Source: Stentor coeruleus
Taxonomy: Eukaryota; Ciliophora; Heterotrichea; Heterotrichida; Stentoridae
Direction of reading: 5' to 3'
Length of the DNA: 30,834 nucleotides
Assembly: GCA_001970955.1 (NCBI GenBank)
Contig: MPUH01000879.1
Location: forward strand, 1-30,834
Part shown: piece by piece, positions 17,873-26,446 of the stretch
How positions within the stretch are numbered: the first letter of the stretch is position 1
Layout of the letters: every line of letters starts with the position of its first letter
The notes under the pieces: model-generated
The model's input: the letters and a program-made list of their open reading frames with translations, nothing else
What the model was told of the DNA's origin: nothing
Database searches by the model: none
Translations under genes and position numbers: made by a program

Positions 17873-19219
17873 ATGAAAAAAAGATTAAAACAACCAATCA
17901 AGCTAAATTTACAAAAACATCCACTACTAGTTTTAAACAATGATTCAACTAAAAGCATTAGAACCAAAAAAATATACTCGCCTCAGAACTCTGTTAATAC
18001 ATCAAGTTGTCGGTCTATACCTAATCTTCCCAAAATTGAATCAGATCAAGAGTTTTCTGATGTATTTCCTCAATGGCTTCTTAGTAGACAAGATTTTCAA
18101 GATTCTCTTTCAGTTCATTCATCTGATTTAAACCCTGCAACAATATGCAGGAAACCACACTATCAACGAGATTCTCTTGAAGTTAGAGCACTTAAAGCTT
18201 GGACAAAAGAATGTCTTTTCTTTCAACATTTAACAGAGCGTACAGCAAATGAAGTTAGAAAAAAACTTCGTACTATTAATATAAATAAAGGTGATACAAT
18301 TTTTAAACAAAATGATCCTGGAGATTGTTTATATCTAGTAGCAAAAGGTCTTGTTGAAGTCTATAAAAATGGTATAGAGTTTATTGATATAATAGGACCA
18401 AAAAATACTATAGGAGAAGGTGCACTTGAAAACAATTGTTTAAGAAATGCAACATTAATAGCTAAAACTCCTGTTTCTTTATTAGTCTTGAAAAATGATG
18501 ATTATAACGATATTGTCCGCAGACAAAAACATAAAGAAAGATTTGATATGATAGAATACCTTAAATCTATACCTCTCTTTTGCACTTTCTATGGCTCAAA
18601 ACTCGAACGTATAGCCTGGAATCTTTTCCCAATGCAATACAAAAAAAACCAAATAATCTATTCAATCAATGATGAACCAATGAATTTCTATATAATCCGC
18701 CAAGGTTCAATTAAAATGGAAAAAACTGTATCTTTAAAGCTTAAAAGCCGAATGCCTTGTGGATATAAAAGTGAGAAATTTTTTATAAGAGAAAGAACTT
18801 ATTTAAAAGTTTTACGTGAATGTTTTAATGGAGATTTTTTTGGAGAAGAAGAAATAGTTAAAGGTATTATAAGAAGTTGTAAAGTTGTATGCACAAGTGA
18901 TGATACAATTTTATGGCTTTTGAATAAAGATTTGTTTTTAAGTGTTTTTAGTGAAAAAGATATTGAAAATATGGCTGGTATGCATGCTGAAAGACCGACA
19001 TCTAAGGTTTTGAAAAATAAACTAAGAAGTGATTTTATGGGACATATGAATAGGTTTAAAGCTATACTTGATGCAACAAATCCAAGTCCGTTAAATATTG
19101 GCCGGGAAGAGCCGAATAAAAAGGATAATTTGATTAGAAGTTTTAGAAATCAACATGTTAATATGATAAACAATCAGTTACTAGAGGAAAAAATACTTAT
19201 TGAACAGTCGATTTTGTAG
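17873..19219 (+). CDS. Tandem cyclic-nucleotide-binding domain protein
   Basis: A 448-residue protein with two CNBDs and no kinase or channel domain. Residues 1-105 are basic and disordered. CNBD-A spans about 113-215, with a phosphate-binding cassette GEGALENNCLRNAT (Glu182, Arg191) at the same Glu-Arg spacing as PKA regulatory subunits. CNBD-B spans about 232-360 and has FFGEEEIVKGIIRS (Glu325, Arg334), again with the right spacing, but it carries a roughly 25-residue basic insert (about 286-312). Both sites could therefore bind cAMP or cGMP. There is no clear N-terminal docking/dimerisation domain or RRxA/S inhibitor site, so it is not a standard PKA-R; it resembles the CNBD-only proteins abundant in ciliates. 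Start ATG at 17873; the C-terminus is a charged helix. No intron needed. Confidence 0.92.
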   Translation: MKKRLKQPIKLNLQKHPLLVLNNDSTKSIRTKKIYSPQNSVNTSSCRSIPNLPKIESDQEFSDVFPQWLLSRQDFQDSLSVHSSDLNPATICRKPHYQRDSLEVRALKAWTKECLFFQHLTERTANEVRKKLRTININKGDTIFKQNDPGDCLYLVAKGLVEVYKNGIEFIDIIGPKNTIGEGALENNCLRNATLIAKTPVSLLVLKNDDYNDIVRRQKHKERFDMIEYLKSIPLFCTFYGSKLERIAWNLFPMQYKKNQIIYSINDEPMNFYIIRQGSIKMEKTVSLKLKSRMPCGYKSEKFFIRERTYLKVLRECFNGDFFGEEEIVKGIIRSCKVVCTSDDTILWLLNKDLFLSVFSEKDIENMAGMHAERPTSKVLKNKLRSDFMGHMNRFKAILDATNPSPLNIGREEPNKKDNLIRSFRNQHVNMINNQLLEEKILIEQSIL

Positions 19220-19403
19220 TTATAAATATTAATTAAGGAATTTATGAGTTTTAATATAATATCAAAGATTTTTTTGTGATGATTATATGAATTATTATGA
19301 TATAATTAAATTATTTTATAGATCATCATCATCCAAAAAATCCTCCCTCCATCTATTTTTATCATTAAAAAAATCTAATTTATTAATAACATCATTTTCA
19401 CCT

Positions 19404-21035
19404 TTAATAAATACTTCTTGTATTCGCTTGACAACAAGAAAGATTATTCGTCGACTTAACTTTTGTTGTAAAAAAACTTACTTGATTCGAAATGCTTTTA
19501 GGATTCCAATCTTCAGACTGTCTTATAAACATACTAGCCGTATCTGACATTTCAACAACACTTTTATTTTCAACAATATCTTCTGGCATACTAGCTTTAC
19601 TTGATGCTCTTGATCTACTTTCTCTATTCTCACATATAACCCTTAATTGTAAATAAAAAATCGGTACAACAATCAAAAGACATGCAAAATTTATAAAAGC
19701 AATCGAAATACTAACCGCAATCCTTTCTTCAGGTAATTCATAAAAATTCATAATCCGTCCTTGAAACATTTTAAAATAATCAAAAATCCCAAGTAATCCT
19801 TGCATTAAATAGTCTATAACACTAAATGTTATAAAAAAAACAAACCAACTATGGTTGTTTTGACCTACACAATTATGTATCCAAGGGCAATGATGGTCGA
19901 AATCCTATATTTTATTTACTTTTACACACCTTTCACAATAATGGCAATGTCTTGCAAATTTTGGTTTTCTTGTTTCGCAATATGCACAAATATATTCACT
20001 TCTATAAGTTTCATATAATGTTGATAAATTAAGGTTTTTAGTGTTTTTTGTATATCCTGGATCTTTAATATTTACTATAATAAAGGAAAAAGCTGTGAGG
20101 ATTAAAATAGCTGCTGCGGATATTGATAAGATTTTATTAAGATGAGGCATTATTACAACAATAGTAAGCCCTGCACGAAATATAAATAATAGTATATATA
20201 TTATAAACTTCATATAACTATTTTGAACAGGGCCTATAGGGATATAAAATGGGTTTAAACGTTGAGTACATGTCATAGGTTTAAGTATTTTTATAATATC
20301 AGGTACACCTCGATTTAAAGCAATATCAAAAGCAGTTTCATCTTTAGAATCTTTAATCTTAGTATCAGCATCTCTTATAATCAAATTCCTAACAAGTTTA
20401 TAATTCTGAGACAATACTGCAAGGTGTAAAGGTGTAAATCCTTCAATATCTTGTAAATTAAGATTATCAGACCAAGATATTAAAAGTATCCCAGTATTAA
20501 TTTGACCTTCTAAAGCTGCTATATGTAAAGGAGTCCTTCCATTAATGTCTGTAGAAGAAAAGTCCATATAAAGTTCTCTACATAAATAAACTAAAATGTT
20601 TTCAAAACCACATTCTGCGGCGATATGTAATGGATTTTGGCCATATATATTTTTTACTAAAGTTTCAGCACCTAATTCAACAAATTTTTTCACAATTTTC
20701 TAAGTAATAAATACTTTACGATTATGGCGTATTGCCATGAGCAAAGGAGTTTGTTTGTCTTGCTTTGTTAATGCATTTATCATGTTTTTGATTTTTTCCG
20801 AAGCTTCATCAAAGTATCTATCGTGAAACTCGCTGATAAGGATTTCAAGGAATTGTAAAAGATTTTGCTCTCTTGCCAAACTGGTTGCTATTTCATGGAA
20901 TATGTTAAAACCCCCTGGCTCTTTTAAACAATCAAGAGGAACTTTAGTGTTTTTTATCATATAGGTATAGCTTATGATATCTTGTGTTTGCATGTAAATA
21001 CTTAGAGAAGCTTTAACATCATGGCCTTCTTCCAT
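19404..21035 (-). CDS. Ankyrin-repeat DHHC palmitoyltransferase (HIP14/Akr1-like), complement(join(19404..19904,19920..20699,20715..21035))
   Basis: A predicted 533-residue membrane S-acyltransferase of the ZDHHC13/17-Akr1 class. Exon 1 encodes 107 residues ending in the first ankyrin-like unit (TPLLMAIRHNRK). Exon 2 carries about four ankyrin repeats with NPLHIAAE, TPLHIAALEG, TPLHLAVLSQN and TAFDIALNRG (about 110-250), two hydrophobic segments, then CRD zinc motifs CAYCETRKPKFARHCHYCERC. Exon 3 opens with DFDHHCPWIHNCVG, so Asp-His-His-Cys is 370-373, followed by NHSWFVFFITF and two more hydrophobic stretches. The second intron falls exactly between the zinc-binding part and the catalytic motif. 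Ankyrin repeats recruit substrates in this class. The C-terminus is a Ser-rich cytosolic tail. Read without introns it would look like three broken frames. Confidence 0.93.
19905..19919 (-). other. 15-bp intron 2 of the ankyrin-DHHC gene
   Basis: Coding-strand gtaaataaaatatag: GTA start, TAG end, A at position 10, phase 0. Removal joins CERCVK to DFDHHCPWIHNCVG, restoring the universally conserved DHHC block, which makes this the best-proven intron here. Confidence 0.97.
20700..20714 (-). other. 15-bp intron 1 of the ankyrin-DHHC gene
   Basis: Coding-strand gtatttattacttag: GTA start, TAG end, A at position 10, phase 0. Removal joins HNRK to KIVKKFVELGAE, a normal ankyrin helix continuation. 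Confidence 0.95.
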
Positions 21036-21366
21036 TTTTTAGAAAGTTTAGATATTTAATATTCTCCTTCACAAACCAGCACATTCTTAAAACAAATAAT
21101 TTTCTATTAAACTCTAGATCCCAAGTTATTGAACTAATTTTTATAGTATCACATAATATTTTCAATAAAAAAATTTTGGATTATAATCTTGTAAATATAG
21201 CATTAGATACAAAAAAAATTTTTCCCTTATAATTCTCTTTAATTCCTCAAAATTTAACATAGTAAATTGCATCATACAATTTCACCTAATCCTCAAAGTA
21301 ATCCTATTTTCCAATTAACATATACAATTTGTCTTCATCTTTTGACTAGGATATGGTGTATAATAA
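21036..21366. promoter_or_regulatory. Divergent intergenic region
   Basis: 331 bp between the starts of the ankyrin-DHHC gene (minus) and the RING-PHR gene (plus). The right half is C/A-rich on the plus strand as for other plus-strand promoters; the segment near 21350 reads GGTGTATAATAA just before the ATG. No ORF or RNA gene seen. Confidence 0.45.
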
Positions 21367-24300
21367 ATGTCCGAAGAGTTCTTATCATGCTCCGTTTGCC
21401 TCGAAAGCTTTAATGACTGCACAAGAATTCCCCAGTTACTATGCTGTGGTCATACCTTCTGCAGTGACTGTATAAAATCAATCCTCTCAAGCAAAAGTAA
21501 AATCCGTTGCCCAAACTGTAACAAAGAAGATTCAAGACCAGCAAAAGAACTTCCACGTAATTATATCCTTTCAGAAGTTGTCCTTAAACTCTCATATTCT
21601 CAAACCTTAAAAGAAGAGCCTTGGTCATGTAAACTTCATCCAAATGAACTTATAGGTTACTTTTGTCAGAGTACAAAACAACTTATGTGCACAGAATGTC
21701 TTATAGATAAAGATTTAGTTGATATTGTTCAAATAGATCCAAGAGAAGTTGTTGACAAATTAGGGCAATTTAAATCTTTATATGATATTGCAACACCTTA
21801 TGATCTTAAAGAAAGAGCGACTTTATGTGGAATGCTTTCTGAATCACTTGAAGGACAGAAACTTAGAATACTTCAAAACCTTGATGATGTATATACGGAT
21901 ATGCTTCAGAATTTAGAAAATCAATATACAGCGTATAAGAAAAAAATGCAAGTCGCATTAACGAAGGAACAGAATAAAATGACAAGTTTAAAAGATATAT
22001 TAATGCTATTGAGAGATATGAAAACAATTGGCACTAAATTGGAAAATATAACTCAGACTTTGCAGCCTGCAAAAGCTATGAACCTAGCAACAGCTTTAGC
22101 ATCAGTAAGTGATTTAGGTAGTTCAAATGATATAAAAAAATTATTAGGAACTCCATTAGAACTACAAGCAAAACTTGAAATCCCACAAAAATGCTTAAAT
22201 ATTGCTGCGGCGATAGTAGAAACCCCTGCTAATTTGATAAGAGGTTTAATAGAATCCTCAGATTTAACTGAAAAAAAACTCTCAAGATTCAACCCACCGG
22301 TAAATAGATGGGGTATTTTTGAAGGTCGTAATCAAATTGAAGCAGTAACTTTTACTACAAATCAAAAAATATACATGACTGGAGCTGGTGTAGGAAATGC
22401 ATATCATCCAGGAAAAACTGTAAAACTTCAGAATATTTACATATTAGAAGGAGGGTCAACATCAAGCCCAATAGTTTATGAAGATGGGGTAACTGACCTT
22501 TTCTATGATACAAATAGTCCGAAAGTTATAAAAATCCCATTTAAAAAACCAGTGGAAATAAAAGAAAACGTAGAATATACTATAAAAATTGTTGTAAGAG
22601 GAGGGGCAGGGGTTTTTAGAGGTGGGAGCACTTCAAGGACTAAAAGCGGTGAAGGATCTTTGGTGTTTAAGTTCAAAAACACTTTTTATAGCGGCGACGA
22701 TGTTAAAAATGGAGAAAATGCTGATGATGGGCCGATATTTGATATTTACTACAAAACTGCTTTAGAGACTTCATCAATACTCAAATTCCCCCGTTTCCAA
22801 GAAATACAAAGCGAAATGCCGATCCCATCTGAGGATTTCCTTTTCGGACTTGTTATAGGCTTTAATAAAAACGTCAACTTCACTGGTTTGGTCATTGGAA
22901 ACCCTTCTAAACGTAATTCAACAGCTCTGATCTCTAGTTTTAAAATCTATTCAGGAAATACAACTAAAGGAAATTTATTATATGAACATACAGAAAAACA
23001 AACTATTCCTTATTCTGCTACAGAAAAATCAACAACAATATTACTTGATAAATCACTTCCTTTAATAGCTAAAGATCAATGTGCTATTGTTATTTGTATT
23101 AAAGCTGAGTCAGTTTTTAAAGGGGATGTTTTTAATGGAGCATCTATTGCATGTTCAGGAGTGCTTATGAAATCAGAAAAATTTGGAGAAGCGATTGGAA
23201 ATGATTGTTATGAAAATGGACCGATTATTGAAATACAAGTAACTTCTATGGAAGCTAATGGGGGGTTTAATAATATTAGCATTCCTCCGAAGTTCTTAGA
23301 AACTGCAAGTGGGGAGACAAGGATTGAAAGGTTTGATGAACCAGAAAAACAATGGCATTTAAATTCGGAAAATCAGGTCGAGTGCTTTTCGTTTAGTTTC
23401 AGTGAAGATGTTCTGGTCACAGCTTTTGGTATTGGGAATTGTGCTAAAGGTGGCGCATTTATAACAATAGAAAGTATTCAGATTCTTGGTGGAAATAGTT
23501 CTTTAGGTCCGGCTATATACAACTCTTCTCAACGTATCTGTCTTTTTAATCACAATGATGAAAATGCTGTAGTAAAAGTCCGCCTTGAAAACCCAGTGAA
23601 AGTCTTAGGTAACTCAGTCTATACCCTAAGAATCATAATGAGAGGTGAAGGTAAATCTTTTAAAGGTAAAAAATTCAAAGGTGCCTCAATCACATCTTCA
23701 GACTCAATTATTTTCAAATCAATAAAAGCAAGATTAGGTGGTACAGATAAACAAAACGGAGATAATGAAACAGGTGGACCAATATTTGATGTTTATTATA
23801 TAGCATTAAACAGAGCATGCAATGTAGAAAATTATAATAGTCTTATAAGCCAATTATATCCAAAATCAACACCAATAGGAAAAGATATTGAAATTTATGC
23901 AGATGAATCAAAAGTTAGTAGATATAATAATACTGGATCAAGTTGGCATGTGAATACAGATGGTAAACAAATTGAAGCTATATCTTTTAAAACAAGCCAT
24001 AATTTAAAACTTACAGCTATTGGTATTGGAAATGCACATGAAGAAGGAAAAAAAGTCACAGTTGGGAAAATGCAAATAAAAGAAGGGAAAAGTACTCAGG
24101 GAACAGTTAAAATATATAAGCATAAAATTAAAGAAAAGCTTATAAATGTTGGAGAAGAAAGCAAGTTTGTTAGAGTTGGGTTTGAAAATTCGATTTCTAT
24201 TATAGCTGATAATTGGTATACTTTAATGGTTAAGTATAAACCTGGTGTACCTGTATGTAGGGGAACTATGGCGAATAATCAACCTACGGCTAATGGGGTT

Positions 24301-24399
24301 ACGTTTACTTTTGAGAAAACAAAATATGAAGGAAGTGATGTGGAAAATGGAAGTCATGAAGTCCATGGACCTTTAAAAGACTTCTATTTTACACTTTAA
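21367..24399 (+). CDS. RING/B-box protein with four PHR-type domains (TRIM-like E3 ubiquitin ligase)
   Basis: A 1010-residue predicted E3 ligase. C3HC4 RING at 8-51 (Cys8, Cys11, Cys27, His29, Cys32, Cys35, Cys48, Cys51). A B-box-like zinc motif about 80-110 (WSCKLHPNELIGYFCQ, then MCTECL). A coiled coil about 150-225. Then four beta-sandwich modules of the PHR type (PAM/Highwire/RPM-1), about 305-456, 466-630, 650-812 and 845-1010. Modules 1, 3 and 4 show the signature RFxxxxxxWxxxxxxQIEAxxF, GxGxGNAxxxG and a closing GxDxxNGxxxxGPxxDxYY; module 2 is more divergent at its start. PHR domains in MYCBP2 or BTBD proteins bind protein partners, so these probably select substrates. The four modules probably arose by internal duplication. 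Cytosolic. Start follows TATAATAA. Confidence 0.94.
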   Translation: MSEEFLSCSVCLESFNDCTRIPQLLCCGHTFCSDCIKSILSSKSKIRCPNCNKEDSRPAKELPRNYILSEVVLKLSYSQTLKEEPWSCKLHPNELIGYFCQSTKQLMCTECLIDKDLVDIVQIDPREVVDKLGQFKSLYDIATPYDLKERATLCGMLSESLEGQKLRILQNLDDVYTDMLQNLENQYTAYKKKMQVALTKEQNKMTSLKDILMLLRDMKTIGTKLENITQTLQPAKAMNLATALASVSDLGSSNDIKKLLGTPLELQAKLEIPQKCLNIAAAIVETPANLIRGLIESSDLTEKKLSRFNPPVNRWGIFEGRNQIEAVTFTTNQKIYMTGAGVGNAYHPGKTVKLQNIYILEGGSTSSPIVYEDGVTDLFYDTNSPKVIKIPFKKPVEIKENVEYTIKIVVRGGAGVFRGGSTSRTKSGEGSLVFKFKNTFYSGDDVKNGENADDGPIFDIYYKTALETSSILKFPRFQEIQSEMPIPSEDFLFGLVIGFNKNVNFTGLVIGNPSKRNSTALISSFKIYSGNTTKGNLLYEHTEKQTIPYSATEKSTTILLDKSLPLIAKDQCAIVICIKAESVFKGDVFNGASIACSGVLMKSEKFGEAIGNDCYENGPIIEIQVTSMEANGGFNNISIPPKFLETASGETRIERFDEPEKQWHLNSENQVECFSFSFSEDVLVTAFGIGNCAKGGAFITIESIQILGGNSSLGPAIYNSSQRICLFNHNDENAVVKVRLENPVKVLGNSVYTLRIIMRGEGKSFKGKKFKGASITSSDSIIFKSIKARLGGTDKQNGDNETGGPIFDVYYIALNRACNVENYNSLISQLYPKSTPIGKDIEIYADESKVSRYNNTGSSWHVNTDGKQIEAISFKTSHNLKLTAIGIGNAHEEGKKVTVGKMQIKEGKSTQGTVKIYKHKIKEKLINVGEESKFVRVGFENSISIIADNWYTLMVKYKPGVPVCRGTMANNQPTANGVTFTFEKTKYEGSDVENGSHEVHGPLKDFYFTL

Positions 24400-24945
24400 T
24401 AAGATTTTAGAATAGTTTTAAGGTTTAGATAATGGGCTTATGGGCTTATGAAATGGGAATCAGGATTTATATTTTTTTTTTGTGGTGAAGATTGAGAGTT
24501 TGGGTATTTTTTATGAATAGGTTTAGGATTGCTTTGAGATTTTTAGATTATGCGCGGTAGGATGAGGTGAAAAAATGAAATGGGAGATTTATGCATTATT
24601 TTTTAAGTAAAAGTTCATTAATTGATCGTTAAAGCTGAATAGAAAATCGAGTTATTAGAGTATATATTCTAGAAAGTATATTTAATCAAAACATTTACTT
24701 AATATAAAACATGTGAGTAGAACAATAAAATCATGATAAATGAATCAAACATTTTTATCAACCTAACTATTTTATCTAGATAATTGTTTATTTTAATATA
24801 AAGCATTCTAATAAAAAACTATAACTATGATAAATGTTCTAACATTGAAAAAAATTTAGAGACTAAGCTAAAGCATTAAAGTTATCAAAATAGATATATG
24901 AAAGTACAAATAAAAAAAAATCACTATAATAAATCTATCATCATA
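24400..24945. other. Intergenic region, no gene seen
   Basis: 546 bp between the RING-PHR gene and coiled-coil paralog 4. The first 200 bp are G/T-rich (3' flank), the rest AT-rich. An in-frame upstream ATG for paralog 4 lies at 24898, but family comparison favours the later ATG. No RNA gene or repeat was recognised. Confidence 0.5.
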
Positions 24946-26043
24946 ATGTCGAAAATTTTCAGCCTTGGACCATACCTTGATAAAAGTAAAAGCAAATTTC
25001 ATGAGATCAAACATGAACTAAGTTATTCTTTTGACAACATTAAATCTTTTCAGTCAAAAAAGACTTCTTTACCCAAGTTTATGCCAATTGCAGGATTGCC
25101 TAACACAAATAGCCATTCTCATTCTGCATTAAAACTAAGAAAAATCAGCATCAACAGGAAATTCAAATCTAAAATCGACCCACATTATACCACTGAAAGT
25201 GATAATGTAAACCTTTTAACAATAAAAAACAAATATTTAGAGCCTCCTACTTTTGAAATACTAGAAAATATTCTTGGACCTGATAATAAAGTTAAAATCA
25301 TAAATAAAGACGAAGATTTATATAACAAAATTATTGCAATTGAAGATACAGATATAAGATACAATACTGCAGTTTCAGCCTTAGATGAAATTTTACTTGA
25401 ATCAAATCCTTATAACAAAACCTTAACCTTAATAAAATCTGAATACCACAAGCACATAGAATTATTATCAAAAAAAATAGACCAAGAAAAAAATGACAAA
25501 CTTGAACTAGAAAAATGCAACAGGGCCTTATCAAGCGAACTAGAAAAAATTATGGAATTATATAAAAAAACGTCTACTGATCATCAAGAATTATATAAAA
25601 AATATATAAAAATCACAGATACTTTAATCAAAATTTCTAATGTTAAAGTTAATAAATTCGAGTTGACTAAAAAAAATTGGAAAAAAATACTGAAGAAAAA
25701 TAGGTATTACGAGTTAATATTTTCAAAGGTTAATAAAGATTTAGAATATTATAAAGAAAAATCTCAAAAGCTTTATAGAATTTTGGAAAGATTAGAAAAA
25801 GCAGGATGTAATGTTAGTGAAGCTATAGAAACTGAGTCAAAAGAATGTGTATATATAAAAAATGTTGTAGATGAAGAAGAAGCACCTGATAGTACGGATT
25901 ATGAGGATTTGTGCTCGGGTAGGGATAAAAAAGAAGTTTGTAGGAAGAAAGTTCCTGAATTGGATTTGAAAGGGATTCTTGATTGCTATTATAAGGCTAG
26001 TGCTTTTGAATCTGAGTCTGAGTCTTCGGGTTTACCATTTTAA
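24946..26043 (+). CDS. Coiled-coil protein, TSNAXIP1 N-terminal-like family, paralog 4
   Basis: A 365-residue family member. The frame is open from an ATG at 24898, but I start it at 24946 (MSKIFSLG) because all siblings begin MS(K/R) directly after an ATAA/ATAAT context, and CATCATA-ATG-TC fits. Core: NTAVSALDEILLESNPYNKTLTLIKSEYHKHIELL (about 132-168 of the 365). Then a coiled coil, TKKNWKKILKKNRYYELIF (about 227-245), KDLEYYKEKSQKL, and a C-terminal block with STDYEDLCSGRDK, KKVPELDL and a Ser/Glu-rich tail ending SESESSGLPF. The KVPEL motif and tail are shared with paralogs 1 and 2 despite about 21 kb of separation. Function unknown. Confidence 0.88.
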   Translation: MSKIFSLGPYLDKSKSKFHEIKHELSYSFDNIKSFQSKKTSLPKFMPIAGLPNTNSHSHSALKLRKISINRKFKSKIDPHYTTESDNVNLLTIKNKYLEPPTFEILENILGPDNKVKIINKDEDLYNKIIAIEDTDIRYNTAVSALDEILLESNPYNKTLTLIKSEYHKHIELLSKKIDQEKNDKLELEKCNRALSSELEKIMELYKKTSTDHQELYKKYIKITDTLIKISNVKVNKFELTKKNWKKILKKNRYYELIFSKVNKDLEYYKEKSQKLYRILERLEKAGCNVSEAIETESKECVYIKNVVDEEEAPDSTDYEDLCSGRDKKEVCRKKVPELDLKGILDCYYKASAFESESESSGLPF

Positions 26044-26446
26044 TATAATTACTTTGCTGTATATATGAATGATTAGGATTTTATTATTGAACTAAATGAG
26101 TAGGTTTTAAATATCCAATTTTATACTGAAACTACAATTTTTTTATGTAAATATTTTTTAGCATAATCATATGGTAACTGTATATAATTACCTTATAAAA
26201 CATTTCATACTTTATTTAATTATCCTAATATTTACCTCTAAATAAATAATTATTACTAATAATACATACCTTTTTATTATTCATAAATTTCCCTTACTTA
26301 TACTAACATCTACCTTATATCATATAATATCTCACATTAATTTTTAATCCAAAAGGCAAATATCCACACAATCCCACAATCCTATCTTCAACACCTTCTC
26401 CTCCATTACAACAAACAACTCTTATTTTTATATAATTTTACAAATA
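26044..26446. other. Intergenic region, no gene seen
   Basis: 403 bp between paralogs 4 and 5, AT-rich. From about 26215 it becomes C-rich on the plus strand, with frequent CCT, ACC and CCC, up to the next ATG. No ORF, RNA gene or repeat recognised. Confidence 0.5.

Noticed and set aside
18230-18260. Intron-like GTA...AAG segment in the CNBD gene (gtacagcaaatgaag)
   Set aside because: Ends AAG rather than TAG/CAG, and its removal is not needed; the translated ERTANEV helix fits a CNBD.
19287-19547. Plus-strand frame overlapping the 3' end of the ankyrin-DHHC gene
   Set aside because: Composition is low-complexity Ser/Leu/Ile and over half lies antisense to a well-supported exon.
24898-24945. 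Upstream in-frame start for paralog 4
   Set aside because: Would add 16 Lys/Asn/Ile-rich residues not matched in siblings, which all begin MS(K/R) in an ATAA-ATG context. Not excluded.
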